Below, piece after piece: positions 21,794 to 33,039 of a DNA stretch of 64,000 nucleotides. Origin of the DNA: Platynereis dumerilii. Lineage: Eukaryota > Annelida > Polychaeta > Phyllodocida > Nereididae. The translations under genes and the position numbers were made by a program. The stretch's first letter is position 1; each line of letters begins with the position of its first letter. Where the stretch lies: positions 2,545,501 through 2,609,500 of the forward strand of contig JAPTHN010000024.1 of NCBI GenBank assembly GCA_026936325.1, in the 5' to 3' direction. Below the pieces are notes generated by a model. The model was given only the letters and a program-made list of their open reading frames with translations. It was not told the origin of the DNA and did not search any database.

Positions 21794-22286
21794 GTATTGG
21801 AATGTTGCTACTCTTACTATTATCTATCTAACTTTCTATCTATCTATCCATTTATCTGATTGTCTTTTCACATGTCTGTCTTCAGTAATATCAGTAAGAA
21901 GATCAACATTTAGCTACTCTTTTATAGTCGACTCCCACTGACAATTTTTCTAGAGTTTCCTGCAACTGACAATTTATAATATTCCAATAATTTGTATACA
22001 AACAGCTATATTTACCTCCATAACAAGCTTTCAGGCTCTCAAATTAGCACTTGTTCACCCAAACCTGATCACTGAGGGGTGTTGTTGTGCTGACATTTTT
22101 GTCTTATTCAATTTAAAACAGTTCAAATGAAGTCATATGGGCAATGTTGCAATACTTCAGTTTTGTTGATCTTCTTCTTTTGTTATTATTGTCTAAGATC
22201 TATTAATTGTTTTTGCTTTGACTTTTTTGATTTTTTGTTGTTCTTCAATTTGTTTCACTTTATTGTAATACTTTTCACCTTCTCAG
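21794..22286 (+). other. Intron
   Basis: 493 bp with a tatc microsatellite near its start. Otherwise T-rich with no feature. Confidence 0.6.
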
Positions 22287-22352
22287 ATACATCTTGTCGC
22301 TATCCCAGACAACCTACAACCCCAACAGTACCAGATGGACAGATTTGTACAA
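22287..22352 (+). CDS. Linker exon L17
   Basis: 22 codons: DTSCRYPRQPTTPTVPDG then QICTS. Two Cys, Pro/Thr middle. Acceptor caccttctcag, donor gtaaat. Confidence 0.83.
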
Positions 22353-22578
22353 GTAAATTTTAAACAAGTTATATTTGCTACTTCATAGTCAGAAATGTAT
22401 CTTTCATAGATCTTTGTTAGAAAATTGTTTAAAAATGTATGTATAAATGGAAGCACATAATAAGTTATCACATTAAAATATTTGATTGAAATTTAGTCAG
22501 GAAAATTGAAACAAATGTATGTACCATGGAATATGAATTTACATTACTCTAAATCGCTTAGTGTTGTCATTTTTACAG

Positions 22579-22737
22579 CATATACAGTAGGAGGTCCAGA
22601 TCCCTTCAAACCCTGTGTCTTTCCATTTAACTTCCTTGGAGTAACTTACACTACCTGCACAACAAATAGTAATGGTGGTACCCCCTGGTGTGCAACAGAA
22701 ACACCATTTAATTTTCTCAATTGGGGAACATGTGGAG
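22579..22737 (+). CDS. Exon FN2-23 (type B-like)
   Basis: 53 codons. VGGPDPFKPCVFPFNF, C2 in YTTC, GTPWCATETPFNFL, NWGTC. The loop before WG lacks YDxD. Acceptor atttttacag, donor gtatat. Confidence 0.92.
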
Positions 22738-23123
22738 GTATATACTTGGATTTACTATTTTGATTTTATCTATTTTAAGCCATAGAAATGTGAATGATCG
22801 CCTCTATAAGTTTAGATTAGTTTTGAATTATTTCCAGTTATGAGATGCCTTCCTTTGTCATAATCATGTCAGGACAGTTTGGCAAACAGTGCTTGTTTTA
22901 CTAAAAACATAAAAATGTATATCAAGTTCCTTGTAACTAAAGTATCCAAAGTTTCCAAGCAGAATTACCACTACTTATTAACTGACAGTTACAATCACTT
23001 TACTATTGTGTATACTACTTTCAACTTTAAACCTTAAAACATTTTTTTTTTGTGTACCCTGCTCTCTTTATTTGTTATCTTTTAGTTTTACTTTGTCTTT
23101 CTGTGTTTGTTATTTTGTCCCAG
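22738..23123 (+). other. Intron
   Basis: 386 bp with a T-rich 3' half. Nothing recognised. Confidence 0.6.
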
Positions 23124-23219
23124 AATACACCTGTGTCCCTACAACTACTTCAACTTCAACAAGTACAACTGCTGCAAGTACAAAATACACAACAATGTCT
23201 ACTCTTGATCCATGCACAA
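23124..23219 (+). CDS. Linker exon L18
   Basis: 32 codons: EYTCVPTTTSTSTSTTAAS...STLDPCTS. Ser/Thr-rich between two Cys. Acceptor tattttgtcccag, donor gtttgt (weak). Confidence 0.82.
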
Positions 23220-23632
23220 GTTTGTATTAATAAGATTTGTATTATAAGATAACATGATGTATCATAACATAATTATCCTTTCGCAAGATCTGTATCATGG
23301 CTGCTACCAAAACTGTTTTAAACACTTTTTGGGGGAAATTTAGCCAGATGTGAAATATAGTTCACAGAAAGAAGCGAAAGGTGTATCCATAACAGATATT
23401 TTTGCTTAATGAAAAGCTGCAATTGACTTTTGATTACGGTTGAAGTGAAGGTACAGTCGTACACATCATTACAAATTACACTTTTAATGTATTCTTGTCA
23501 CAAAAATAATGTCAGAAGCAATCTTCTTTCATTGAGATGTTTGGATGGTTCTAGAAACAGTCACTGTAACAGTAAAGATGTTTGGCGCTCTGTAACACCA
23601 GTTATTTCTAGTAATTTATGACTTTAATACAG
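23220..23632 (+). other. Intron
   Basis: 413 bp. Nothing recognised. Confidence 0.6.
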
Positions 23633-23791
23633 TTTTCACAATAAGCGGACCAGTTAGTGGGAGGCCATGTGTCATTCCATTTATCTACAAAGGAAACACA
23701 TATGTAGATTGCACATCATTGGAAAACGGTGGAAGACTGTGGTGTGCAACAACAGCTGTGTATGTTGATGGCAAATGGGGAAATTGTGCAG
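23633..23791 (+). CDS. Exon FN2-24 (type B, CVIPF variant)
   Basis: 53 codons. SGRPCVIPFIYKG where FPF is IPF, C2 in YVDC, GRLWCATTAVYVDG, KWGNC. Acceptor actttaatacag, donor gtatgc. Confidence 0.91.
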
Positions 23792-24175
23792 GTATGCAAT
23801 CAACCAAGGAACATTATATTAGCTTTGTGAATACTGATAAATGTCATGACTAGTAATAACAGAAATGTATAAAAAATTAATTTTGGTAAATATTTAAAGA
23901 AGAAAACAAAACAGAAAACTTGCCATTACCATCAATCAAACAAATTACACATGCTCGTATTATCTTTAAACATCTTCCAAGTACATTTTTAAAATAATTT
24001 GCTACTTTTTTTGATAACTGGTTGGCATATACAATTTTAGTTCCTCAGAAATAAATCTGTACTTTTTTGTTCAATTCTGAATATTTTCTTATTCTGCTCT
24101 ATTATGCTCTCACTTAATTTTGTTTTGTTCTAATGTTTGTTACTTACGTATTACGGATTTATTTGCACTCTTTAG
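23792..24175 (+). other. Intron
   Basis: 384 bp, AT-rich. Nothing recognised. Confidence 0.6.
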
Positions 24176-24277
24176 AAAACCCTTGCACCACAGTGACACT
24201 ATCTTCAACAACATTGACAACACCAACAACTTTATCAACCAGGACAACGCAAACAACCACAGAAAATCCTTGCAAGA
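24176..24277 (+). CDS. Linker exon L19
   Basis: 34 codons: ENPCTTVTLSSTTLTTPTT...TTTENPCKS. Thr-rich, and the same ENPC motif marks both Cys. Acceptor cactctttag, donor gttagt. Confidence 0.84.
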
Positions 24278-24563
24278 GTTAGTACTGTGGACATCTTGTT
24301 TACCTTGTCTTGATGCTATTTGGATTGATATCAAAATTTATAAATATCATGTGTCAGTGATATGATGGTCCAAGCCATAAAAATCCATTTTTGAAATGTG
24401 GTTTCTACAATCATTGCTTTGTTTGACCAATTAGACAATAACTTCTTACATACTTACACTGATGAATATCATTTTTTCTTGAAAATAAGTATTTTTTGGT
24501 TCAAACTAAAACATGTACAGTACATACTCTACTTATAGGATTACATCTCCATCTTTTTTACAG

Positions 24564-24719
24564 CAATCACAGACAATAATCAGAACTGTGTGTTCCCATT
24601 CACATACAGAGGACTGAGATACACAGAATGTATCACTGCTGGAAATAATGGCAGACCATGGTGTGCCTTGACAAGAAATTATGATACAGACCCTTTCAAC
24701 AACTGGGGAAACTGTATAG
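24564..24719 (+). CDS. Exon FN2-25 (type B, longer loop)
   Basis: 52 codons. NQNCVFPFTYRG, C2 in YTEC, GRPWCALTRNYDTD, then 16 residues between C3 and C4 (NNWGNC). Acceptor cttttttacag, donor gtattg. Confidence 0.93.
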
Positions 24720-25284
24720 GTATTGGTGTGCTGTATATGCTACTTTCAGGTGCTTTCAACACTAACCAAAAAAACCAGACTAACCTTGAATATGAACCAC
24801 ATTAACTATTGCAGTATTTAGTTTGGAATTTTCACGTGAAACCTAATCTCTCCAACTTAAATGACCCATTATTGCATTATAGTCATGTCTAACTGATATT
24901 AGACATCACCAAGATACTTATACCATTGGAAAAGCTGGTATCTAACTGACAATTTTGCATGTTAGCGCCCGGCTAGGGATTACCTCTTGTTTACAACTGC
25001 AAACAAACAAGCAGATTTTTGTTTATTTTGCCAAAATTATAAGTTAAAATTTCTAAAAGAAGAAGCATATGATGTCTAAGTCAGTTAGACACCTCTTTGT
25101 CGGGTCCTAACATGCATTTTTGTCAGTTAACTGACAAAAATGCATGTTAGAATCCTCCAAATCGGTGTCTAACTAATACAAATAGTCAATAAGAGAATTC
25201 TAGATATTACTATGAAATCAAACATTGTTTCTTAAGAACTGAATATTGTTTCTTAAGAACTATTTTAATCTGCCTGTACTTCAG
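24720..25284 (+). other. Intron with palindromic repeat
   Basis: 565 bp. The stretch about 24885-25180 repeats gtctaac, ctgacaa and tgcatgtta in both orientations around a perfect palindrome, and looks like MITE remains. Confidence 0.55.
25107..25150. repeat. Perfect 44-bp palindrome
   Basis: ctaacatgcatttttgtcag + ttaa + its exact reverse complement, with no spacer. A related half (ctgacaattttgcatgttag) lies at about 24947, so it may be one end of a fold-back element. Confidence 0.85.
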
Positions 25285-25398
25285 GAAACACCTGTTCAAC
25301 ATTTACTACTCAGACAACAACTGCGTCAACAGCGTCAACATCATCTACAGCATCAACTATAACATCAAAACCTGTTGGTTTCACTTGTAATCCCTCAT
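25285..25398 (+). CDS. Linker exon L20
   Basis: 38 codons: GNTCSTFTTQTTTASTAST...KPVGFTCNPS. Thr-rich with two Cys. Acceptor ctgtacttcag; donor T|gttagt keeps phase 1, while the stronger-looking gtaaga four bases on would not. Confidence 0.8.
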
Positions 25399-25675
25399 GT
25401 TAGTAAGACTTTGATGTATTTGTGTTATATTACATATGGTAAAGCTGAATTTTATATTGTGCCTGTGTTTTCATTTTTTAAATTTTGGTGTAGATTGTCA
25501 GATATTTTTTACATGCGGGACATTAACCATTCTTTTATTTTCTTCATATCATTGTCTAAAGGCATTGTGATTATTACCAAAGCATAAATTGTACATATCA
25601 TCTTTTCACAATAATTTGTTTTGTTAAACTTTGTTGTTTCTTCCTTTTCACTAATATTACATAATTTTCATGCAG

Positions 25676-25831
25676 TGGCAGTGACTACAGATGGAACTCC
25701 CTGTGCATTCCCATTCATATACAATGGGATGTCCTATTCGTCCTGTACCATCACATCAAGCAATGGAGTGCCTTGGTGTGCAACGACAAACAACTTTGAT
25801 CAGGATAGAAAATCTGGCAATTGTGCATTAG
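25676..25831 (+). CDS. Exon FN2-26 (type B, WG lost)
   Basis: 52 codons. GTPCAFPFIYNG, C2 in YSSC, GVPWCATTNNFDQD, then RKSGNC where the conserved Trp before the last Gly-x-Cys is Ser. Acceptor ttttcatgcag, donor gtataa. Confidence 0.91.
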
Positions 25832-26693
25832 GTATAACTAAAATTTACTAAATTGAAAGTTTTTATAAAAATATTTTGTATGCATTTGCTTTTATGGTCA
25901 TAGGAATCAGTGTGTTCATTCATGGCTCAGGATTTATGTTGCTGTCATTGAGAGTAGGCTTACTCTTAACCGAATGTGCACAAGGTATTAGGAATGTAGT
26001 GTGGGGACTGTTTTCGTTACTGTTTTCTTTTTTTTTTTGTCATTAAGGATAATTATTCGATATGGTTGGCGAAACATAATCTATTTTTGTAGTTAAGAAT
26101 GTCTCCCTTTTTTTTTTTTCAACAATGACTCATCTATCAGTTTGGTTCTACTTTCCAGAAAAGATTTATCGGGATACGGTTATTGAGTCAGGAATTTGTT
26201 TCTATTTTTCATTCACTTTACACTGATGTGAATTGCTTCTTTGAAAAATTCTAGAATCACTCAATGTAAGACAATTGTGCTCCAGGGTCAACTGACATAT
26301 TCATTTTGGGGTGCATTTTTGCGACTACTATTTGATGTCCATTTTGTTTTTGGTATATTTTAACAGAGACGTGAACAGTTTGTGCCAGTAAGATAAAGTC
26401 AATAGACTCTGTTAATTTTGGTTTTTATCAGTTTGGGAATTGCAGTCCTTTTTTCATTCTATATTTGTGCTTTCCATTGGTCATGGTAATGATGGACTTG
26501 GCATTGGGTTCAGGGTTTTTAAGTGTTTTGCAGCAATACTTTCAAATGTTTTAACATAATTGAATTATCAATCAATTTTAAAATACGTTTGAAGACATAA
26601 AGTACTTTTCTTATGTTCTTGTCGGTTATTATGGCTTAGATTCCGGATTATTACTAATTATGTTATGAAAGTTGAAGTTAATGACAATTACAG
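25832..26693 (+). other. Intron
   Basis: 862 bp, T-rich. No domain or repeat recognised. Confidence 0.6.
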
Positions 26694-28853
26694 ACTGCAC
26701 TGGCTCAACATTACAACCCATGGACACAAGCGTTTCTTCAACAACTTCATTGTACACTAGAAAACCAGTAAATCAGCAAGTTGTGAGTGGATCATCAGCA
26801 AGTCCTAGTGTATCATCAGCAACTCCAAGTGGATCATCATTAAATCCAAGTGGATCACCATCAGCCACACTTTCACTAAATACATTTAATACACCTACAA
26901 CACCTAAGACACCAACTACTGTATCATCAAATTCAAATACACAAGCATCAAATACACCTTCAAACACTGGAGCATCCAGTTCTAATAGTGGGTCATCTGC
27001 CACAGGAGCCTCAAATTCTGGTTCTACAATCAGTTTAAGACCTTTCACAACTCCTTCAACGTTCACAACCCCTACTGTCACTGCAGCATCGGCAAATACA
27101 AATGCGGGCTCAATGGCATCATCTGCAAATACACCAAATATGAGGTCATCTGCAAATACACAAAATTCTGGATCATCTGTGTCTGCAAATGCTGGCTCTA
27201 CCATAAGTTTAAGACCTTTTACAACTCCATCAACGTTCACTACCCCAACTGTGACAGCAGCATCAGCAAATACAAATGCAGGGTCAATGGCATCATCAGC
27301 AAATACACAGGGTGGAGGCTCTTCTGTGTCTCCAAATACAGCAACATCAAATATGGGCTCCCCAAACACCGGAGCATCTGCATCACCAAATACAGGATCT
27401 AACACAGGAACAGCTATTAGCTTATTGCCTTTCTCAACTCCATCCACTTTCACTACTCCATCCACAACTTTAGAAGGATCACCAAATACAGTTGGAATGT
27501 CATCAACTACCTTGTCAAACACTCTAGCTAATACAATTACAGGCACAAAGGAAATGAGTACAATTTCACAGAGCCAAAGTACATCATCAAATAAACCTAA
27601 CAATAGCAGCACATCCACAGTAACAAAAGTGCCTAATGTCATTAGAACATCTACCATTACTTATGGCACTCATGTGATACCAAAAAGGACGACTGCCATA
27701 AAAACAACATTTCCATCAATTTTTCTGAAAACGACCAATCCGTACCTGAATCGCACAACAGCCCCACCACCTGGTATAAAAACTACTACTAAACCACTCA
27801 CTAATCCTCCCTCTACCAGAATTACCAGCGGCTTATCTCCCACGGCGGGTAACACTTCAAGTACAACTGCTAATGTTAATACTACCTCTTTACCAATCTC
27901 CACCAGTGGTTCTGTTTCTACAACGGCTACATCTGATACAACTACAATGTCTCCAATGTCACAAAATATCACAGAAGTAACTGATCAATCCATGCAAAAT
28001 ATGACAACAATTTCTACAGCTACTACTTCAACAATGGTAAATATTACTGCTACTATTTCCATGACAACAGATGCAATGCCGAATATGACCATGTTTACAT
28101 CATCTACAGAGGTAATGTCAAATATATCTACAACTACTACTGCCTCTGAAACTACTGATGTAATGCCAAATGTTACAAGTTCGATGCCTCATATTCCTAA
28201 TATTACTACTACTACTGCTTCAATAACTACTGATGCAATGCCTAATATTAACATGTCCTCACCTTTCCCCAATATAACTGAGTTAGCCCCAAATGGAACT
28301 GTTACCACCACCCCATTACCTAGTGTGTCAGTCACAAACAGCATGCAGACAGCAGAATCAGCGACAAATGCGATGACGACAAACTCTACATTTCAAAACA
28401 TAACTATGTCATCAAATAGTACAGTTACCATGGAAACTAAACAAAATTCTGTCTCTGATAATCCTAGTTTTACCTATTTGGAAACTGGCACAGAGAATCA
28501 TAATTCTAGTATTACAAATAACATCGACATTACAGTTACGGAAAAGATGTCATCAACCACAACTAATGACATTAACACTTTTAATACAACATCGACAGAT
28601 AGCAGAATGACAACAAAAACATCTGACATATCAAGTACTGAATCCAATGAAATATCAGAGAATACAACAGTGTCATCTACAATAACAAACACCAATACTA
28701 GTACAAAACATAATTCACTATCAACACTAATATTAAATTTCACCACAAGAAAACAACCCAATCATTTTTCGAGAATTCCTGAAATGAAGTCAACTGTTAT
28801 AGTATACCCACAAAAGCCAAGGACTACAAGAGCAGCATGCATGACTAACAAGA
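26694..28853 (+). CDS. Giant mucin-like linker exon L21 (720 codons)
   Basis: One open exon, phase 1-1, from acceptor caattacag to donor gtatgt. It starts DCTGS and ends AACMTNKS, and these are its only two Cys. Between them it is Ser/Thr/Asn-rich with many N-glycosylation motifs in the second half (NITE, NMTT, NVTS). Three diverged repeats of a block starting ISLRPFTTPSTFTTP lie at about 27025, 27200 and 27415. Predicted extended and heavily O-glycosylated; in position and Cys layout it is a greatly enlarged linker. The reverse strand is also open over long stretches by composition only. Confidence 0.85.
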
Positions 28854-29548
28854 GTATGTATCTCACTAATAATTTGAAGCACTTATCTTCAACTTATCAA
28901 TGTTGTGGTTAACATACTTATATGAGAGACTCTAAATATGGTAACTTATGGTGACAGGAACATTTCTTGAATTATGTCTGATTAATAAAAGTATTTTCTT
29001 TAATTGTCATCTTTCAAATATTGGATGGAATATTTGTGACATTTCTTTGGTTTTTAATTGGTTTCTCATGGTGTTGCCTGAAATAAATAGTCAGTATTCC
29101 ATAAGGTGTGAAGGTTCTTGGTCCTGTTTACCATTCTATGATCTCTATGGATAAAAAAGTATTTAGGGGGTATTATTTCTATGGGGCAATTTCTGAGTTC
29201 ACATTCCTTTTGATGTCATTATTCTTTTGAAATATTCCCTGTTTCTTCTTTGGTCCACTTGTTGAGTTACTTCTCCGAAATAAACTTTGAATGTGACTAC
29301 CTCTCATTTTATTGTGATGTTGATACAATTTATTCATTATTAGAATGTTCCATTTTCGTTGCATCGGTTTAAATGCTTCTTTTGAAATCGATAGAACAGT
29401 GATAAATCTTGTTGTCTGTATTTTGTCGGAAAAAGTTGTTGAATCATTCTATGACCAATACATTTGCTGATACCTTATATATCGTTATTGATATTTTCAG
29501 AGATTTACTCAACTGAAGAACACTAACTAAATATTTGATTTTGTTCAG
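28854..29548 (+). other. Intron
   Basis: 695 bp, AT-rich. Nothing recognised. Confidence 0.6.
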
Positions 29549-29719
29549 ATGTTCTGACCATGAATGGAAACGTTCCGAGAGCCACAAAATGCAAATTTCC
29601 TTTTCTCTACAACGATGTGTGGTATGACACCTGTATATCAACAAACAATGGAGGACGACAATGGTGTTCTGTCAACACAGAGTACTACCCACTCAGGCAG
29701 TGGGGAGATTGTGATATTG
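29549..29719 (+). CDS. Exon FN2-27 (type B)
   Basis: 57 codons. TKCKFPFLYND, C2 in YDTC, GRQWCSVNTEYYPL, QWGDC. It has a longer lead before C1 than its neighbours. Acceptor attttgttcag, donor gtataa. Confidence 0.92.
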
Positions 29720-30379
29720 GTATAATTTAATAAGTTCAATAAGGCGTGAATTATAACAATATTAACATGACTAACACCGTTGCATTTGACAGTTAACAAA
29801 CACTCAATTTATGAAATTGCCACGTGTTAGACTAATTAAATGCTTTACACTCACTTTTAAGAATAATAATAAACCTAATAATCAACATATTATTCTAAAA
29901 GCTTAAGTTCATATAAACAGAAGATTTTTGATCAAGTTTAATTATGACAGAAAAACTTCATAATAGAATTGACGCTAACATGCACTGATATTGTTGAGAG
30001 TTGTGTGCTATTGCACAGCTGCTTATAATAAATAAATGATAATCTGAACCTAGGTGTAAGGTAACACTAACAGGCTTCAGCATAAAAAAAGTTTTTATAT
30101 TGTTTTATTAATAGCTTCAGTGCAACATGTACTATTTACATATAACAGTAGTTTAAAAAAAGATAGTTGTAAAGAAGCGTATGAATTTCAAATTTTACAG
30201 AAGAAGGAAAATTACTATGTTTAAAAACGATATTGGCAGTTCATATACTCAAGAAATAAATCATCAATATAAAAAAAATGTATTGATAATTCACAGTTCT
30301 AAACTTTTGCCATTAACATTCAATGACAATATATTATGGAAATATATGCCTAAGGTTTATAATGAAATGTTATTTTCAG
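29720..30379 (+). other. Intron
   Basis: 660 bp, AT-rich. Nothing recognised. Confidence 0.6.
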
Positions 30380-30436
30380 CTAGTTCATGCCGTCCGCCAA
30401 TTCCAACAATCATTTTGCCTCCTTCCTTTTGTCTGC
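30380..30436 (+). CDS. Linker exon L22
   Basis: 19 codons: ASSCRPPIPTIILPPSFCL. Pro/Ile-rich, not Thr-rich, with two Cys. Acceptor ttattttcag, donor C|gtaaga. The last small linker in its own exon. Confidence 0.8.
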
Positions 30437-30992
30437 GTAAGATATTGAATTTTGACTTTAACATTAACAACATAATTTGTTCATTTCAGATGTACTTGTT
30501 GATTTGCCATTTAAATTCTACAGAATGACCTCATGTGTTTCATGACTTATGATTTCACCAAATGTTGTTGATTTCTCGTCATATTAATTATGGATCATTT
30601 TAATGTCATCATGATTTGTTCATCTTTAATATGTTTTAATGCCTAGTCATTGACTGTATGATATATATGCTAAATTGTGAATTTGTAAAATTGTACTGGT
30701 TTTAGGAATTTAAGGTTTTCAATAAATGAGATAGATGAATACCGTTCTTCGAAATTGCAACAGATTAATTTTGTGTTACATGAATAATTCCAATATATTG
30801 TCTGATAAAAAAGTAAATAATTATTCTTAATGCTGTTAATCTGTGATATATTGTCAGAATTCCACAGCTGAGAGCAACATCCATTATCCAAAGTTTCTGG
30901 GTGTAAAGTGCACTAGTCTTGTTAATTAAAACCGCCACTTGCAAAAATAGAGATGTTATCAATCCCTCATTATGAAATATTTCTACTTCCAG
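30437..30992 (+). other. Intron
   Basis: 556 bp, AT-rich. Nothing recognised. Confidence 0.6.
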
Positions 30993-31142
30993 CAATCACA
31001 TCTGATGGATCAACGTGTGTTTTTCCATTCATCTATCTGGGAGTGACATACACTGCATGTACTACCATCAACAATGGAAACACAGCATGGTGCTCTTTGA
31101 CATCTAATTATGATTCTGACAGACGCTGGGGAAACTGTGCAG
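30993..31142 (+). CDS. Exon FN2-28 (type B)
   Basis: 50 codons. GSTCVFPFIYLG, C2 in YTAC, NTAWCSLTSNYDSD, RWGNC. Acceptor tatttctacttccag, donor gtatct. Last FN2 module without its own linker in the exon. Confidence 0.93.
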
Positions 31143-32117
31143 GTATCTGAAAAAGAATCCAAATATCTTAAAACTCTACATTTTTTTTTGCATTAATTCT
31201 GTATGCATGAGTTATTCCTGTCTGTCTTGTTTGTCTCATCTGTCTTGTCTCTCTGTACTAGTGTCTGTCTTTGTGCTTGTGTGGTGTCTTTATGTACTGT
31301 CTCTTGTCTTGTTAGTATCCTCCTTACCAAATCCAGAATGGAGATAATTTTGGACATCACTATAGTGTGGTAAGGTTGTCACCTCCAAAATGTTTTTGTC
31401 TATTAATTTGACATAATCATCTTGGTGTGCCATGTTATCAAGCTCGTGGTCTCTATATTATCATACGTTTGTCTGTTGAGTTATTTCCTAGTAATCCTAT
31501 GTACTGTTTTTCAGATGTCATCACCTCCATACAACTTGACACAAACTCTTTTTTGCAGCACTCTACTTTGTATTAGTACAAATAGTCCCTTTAGACAAAG
31601 CTATCCCTTTATCATTCATACTATTTAAGTTCCTCTTTAGAAGTTCCTTTCACAACTGCATGAACCTGACTGTACCTTCCCTAGATTCCTCGTAGTGAAG
31701 AATATCCTGATGTTAGATGCATGTCTCTTTCTAGTAAGTATTCCCTTTTGTTAATATATCTACAACTGCTTTCATCAATTTTCCATAACAAAACACTGAA
31801 TTTTGCATCTTCTTGATGATTTACGAAATGTATTGGAATTATTTTCAGCTCTACAAATATCGCTAGCATGAACCTATAGATCAATACTATTTGAAACTGA
31901 AATTCTTGTTATATATTATCTAAGATATGATGACAGACCAAATTAGTTATTTGACTACTAATGCAGCAACCAAATTTCTAAAAATTTGCCAAATTTTAAT
32001 AATTATACCACGACTAAATCCTGATTATCGACATGACAATTAGTCACTGCTATTAACATTTTAGTTTTTACATATCAGTATCAAATTTTCATTATTTTTC
32101 CATTTCACTCTTTATAG
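31143..32117 (+). other. Intron
   Basis: 975 bp. About 31215-31320 is a tctg/ttgt-rich low-complexity run. A strong-looking acceptor at 31514 leads into a frame that soon stops without a Cys pair, so I do not call an exon. Confidence 0.55.
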
Positions 32118-32324
32118 GACAACAATGCACAACAACCCCAGCAAACACAGCAACCCCCTGCCAAACATTCACCAAAGATGGCAACTCCAATGGAGCAACG
32201 TGCGTTTTTCCTTTTGTGTATCAAGGACAGAATTATTATCAATGCACGTCTGTGAACAATCCAAAAATATGGTGTGCCACAACAGCCAATTATGACCTGG
32301 ATGGCAGATGGGGAGTCTGCACAG
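32118..32324 (+). CDS. Exon FN2-29 with fused linker
   Basis: 69 codons. Linker GQQCTTTPANTATPC, then [17 protein letters not shown]2 in YYQC, PKIWCATTANYDLD, RWGVC. From here on linker and module share one exon. Acceptor ctctttatag, donor gtaagt. Confidence 0.93.
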
Positions 32325-33039
32325 GTAAGTTTTATTTATTACAATATGTTGATTTATTTATTGTTTCTGTTTTATTGCATTATAATTTGAGATTTTTTTT
32401 TGTATGCTATATTTGAAAATATGATATTGCACAATTTTAAATTCTGTTTCCCACAAATATGATGTTTTTCTATTTCGACTTGATATTCTTTATTTTCTGT
32501 TTTATCTATTGCACTCTCTTATTATAGGACTTTGTCAAAAATCAGTTTATCATTTTCTTTGATACCTGACGAGTTTCTGCACCTTAAATTTGACTACACA
32601 ACACTTCAGGCAGATGAAATTCATATTTATATTTCTGCAATTAACACAAATTCTTTTTCAGTATCAATAGTACAATCAGTGTGAATTTTGCTGTGGTCGT
32701 TTGTTCGTGCCTTACCCTGTCAAAATAACAGCTCTCTGGTATGGTTCTAGGTCTTGTCATAAAGGTCTATTCTGACTGTATGAGGATATGGCATTTGACT
32801 TTTTAGGATGTATTTTAATTCCCTTGTATTCCTTCAAACTTGTCTAACCCATAGATTCAACAGCACCAAAAAACCTAAATTGTCAGCATCAGTATCATTT
32901 GAAAAATATTCTCATCTCAATGTCAATAACTTCTTTTCCCAGAGGTCTCAGCTCTCATGGTGGTGCAAAATACTGGAAGAGCTTTAACTGAACAATAGCT
33001 CATGCATGTTTTTCTTTTGGAATTATATTAAAGATACAG
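32325..33039 (+). other. Intron
   Basis: 715 bp, T-rich. Nothing recognised. Confidence 0.6.

Noticed and set aside
26773-27657. Antisense 294-aa ORF
   Set aside because: Shadow of the mucin exon; low-complexity Val/Asp/Gly without domain features.
31515-31577. Possible exon after a strong acceptor
   Set aside because: Frame stops after about 20 codons without the Cys pair or a phase 1 donor.
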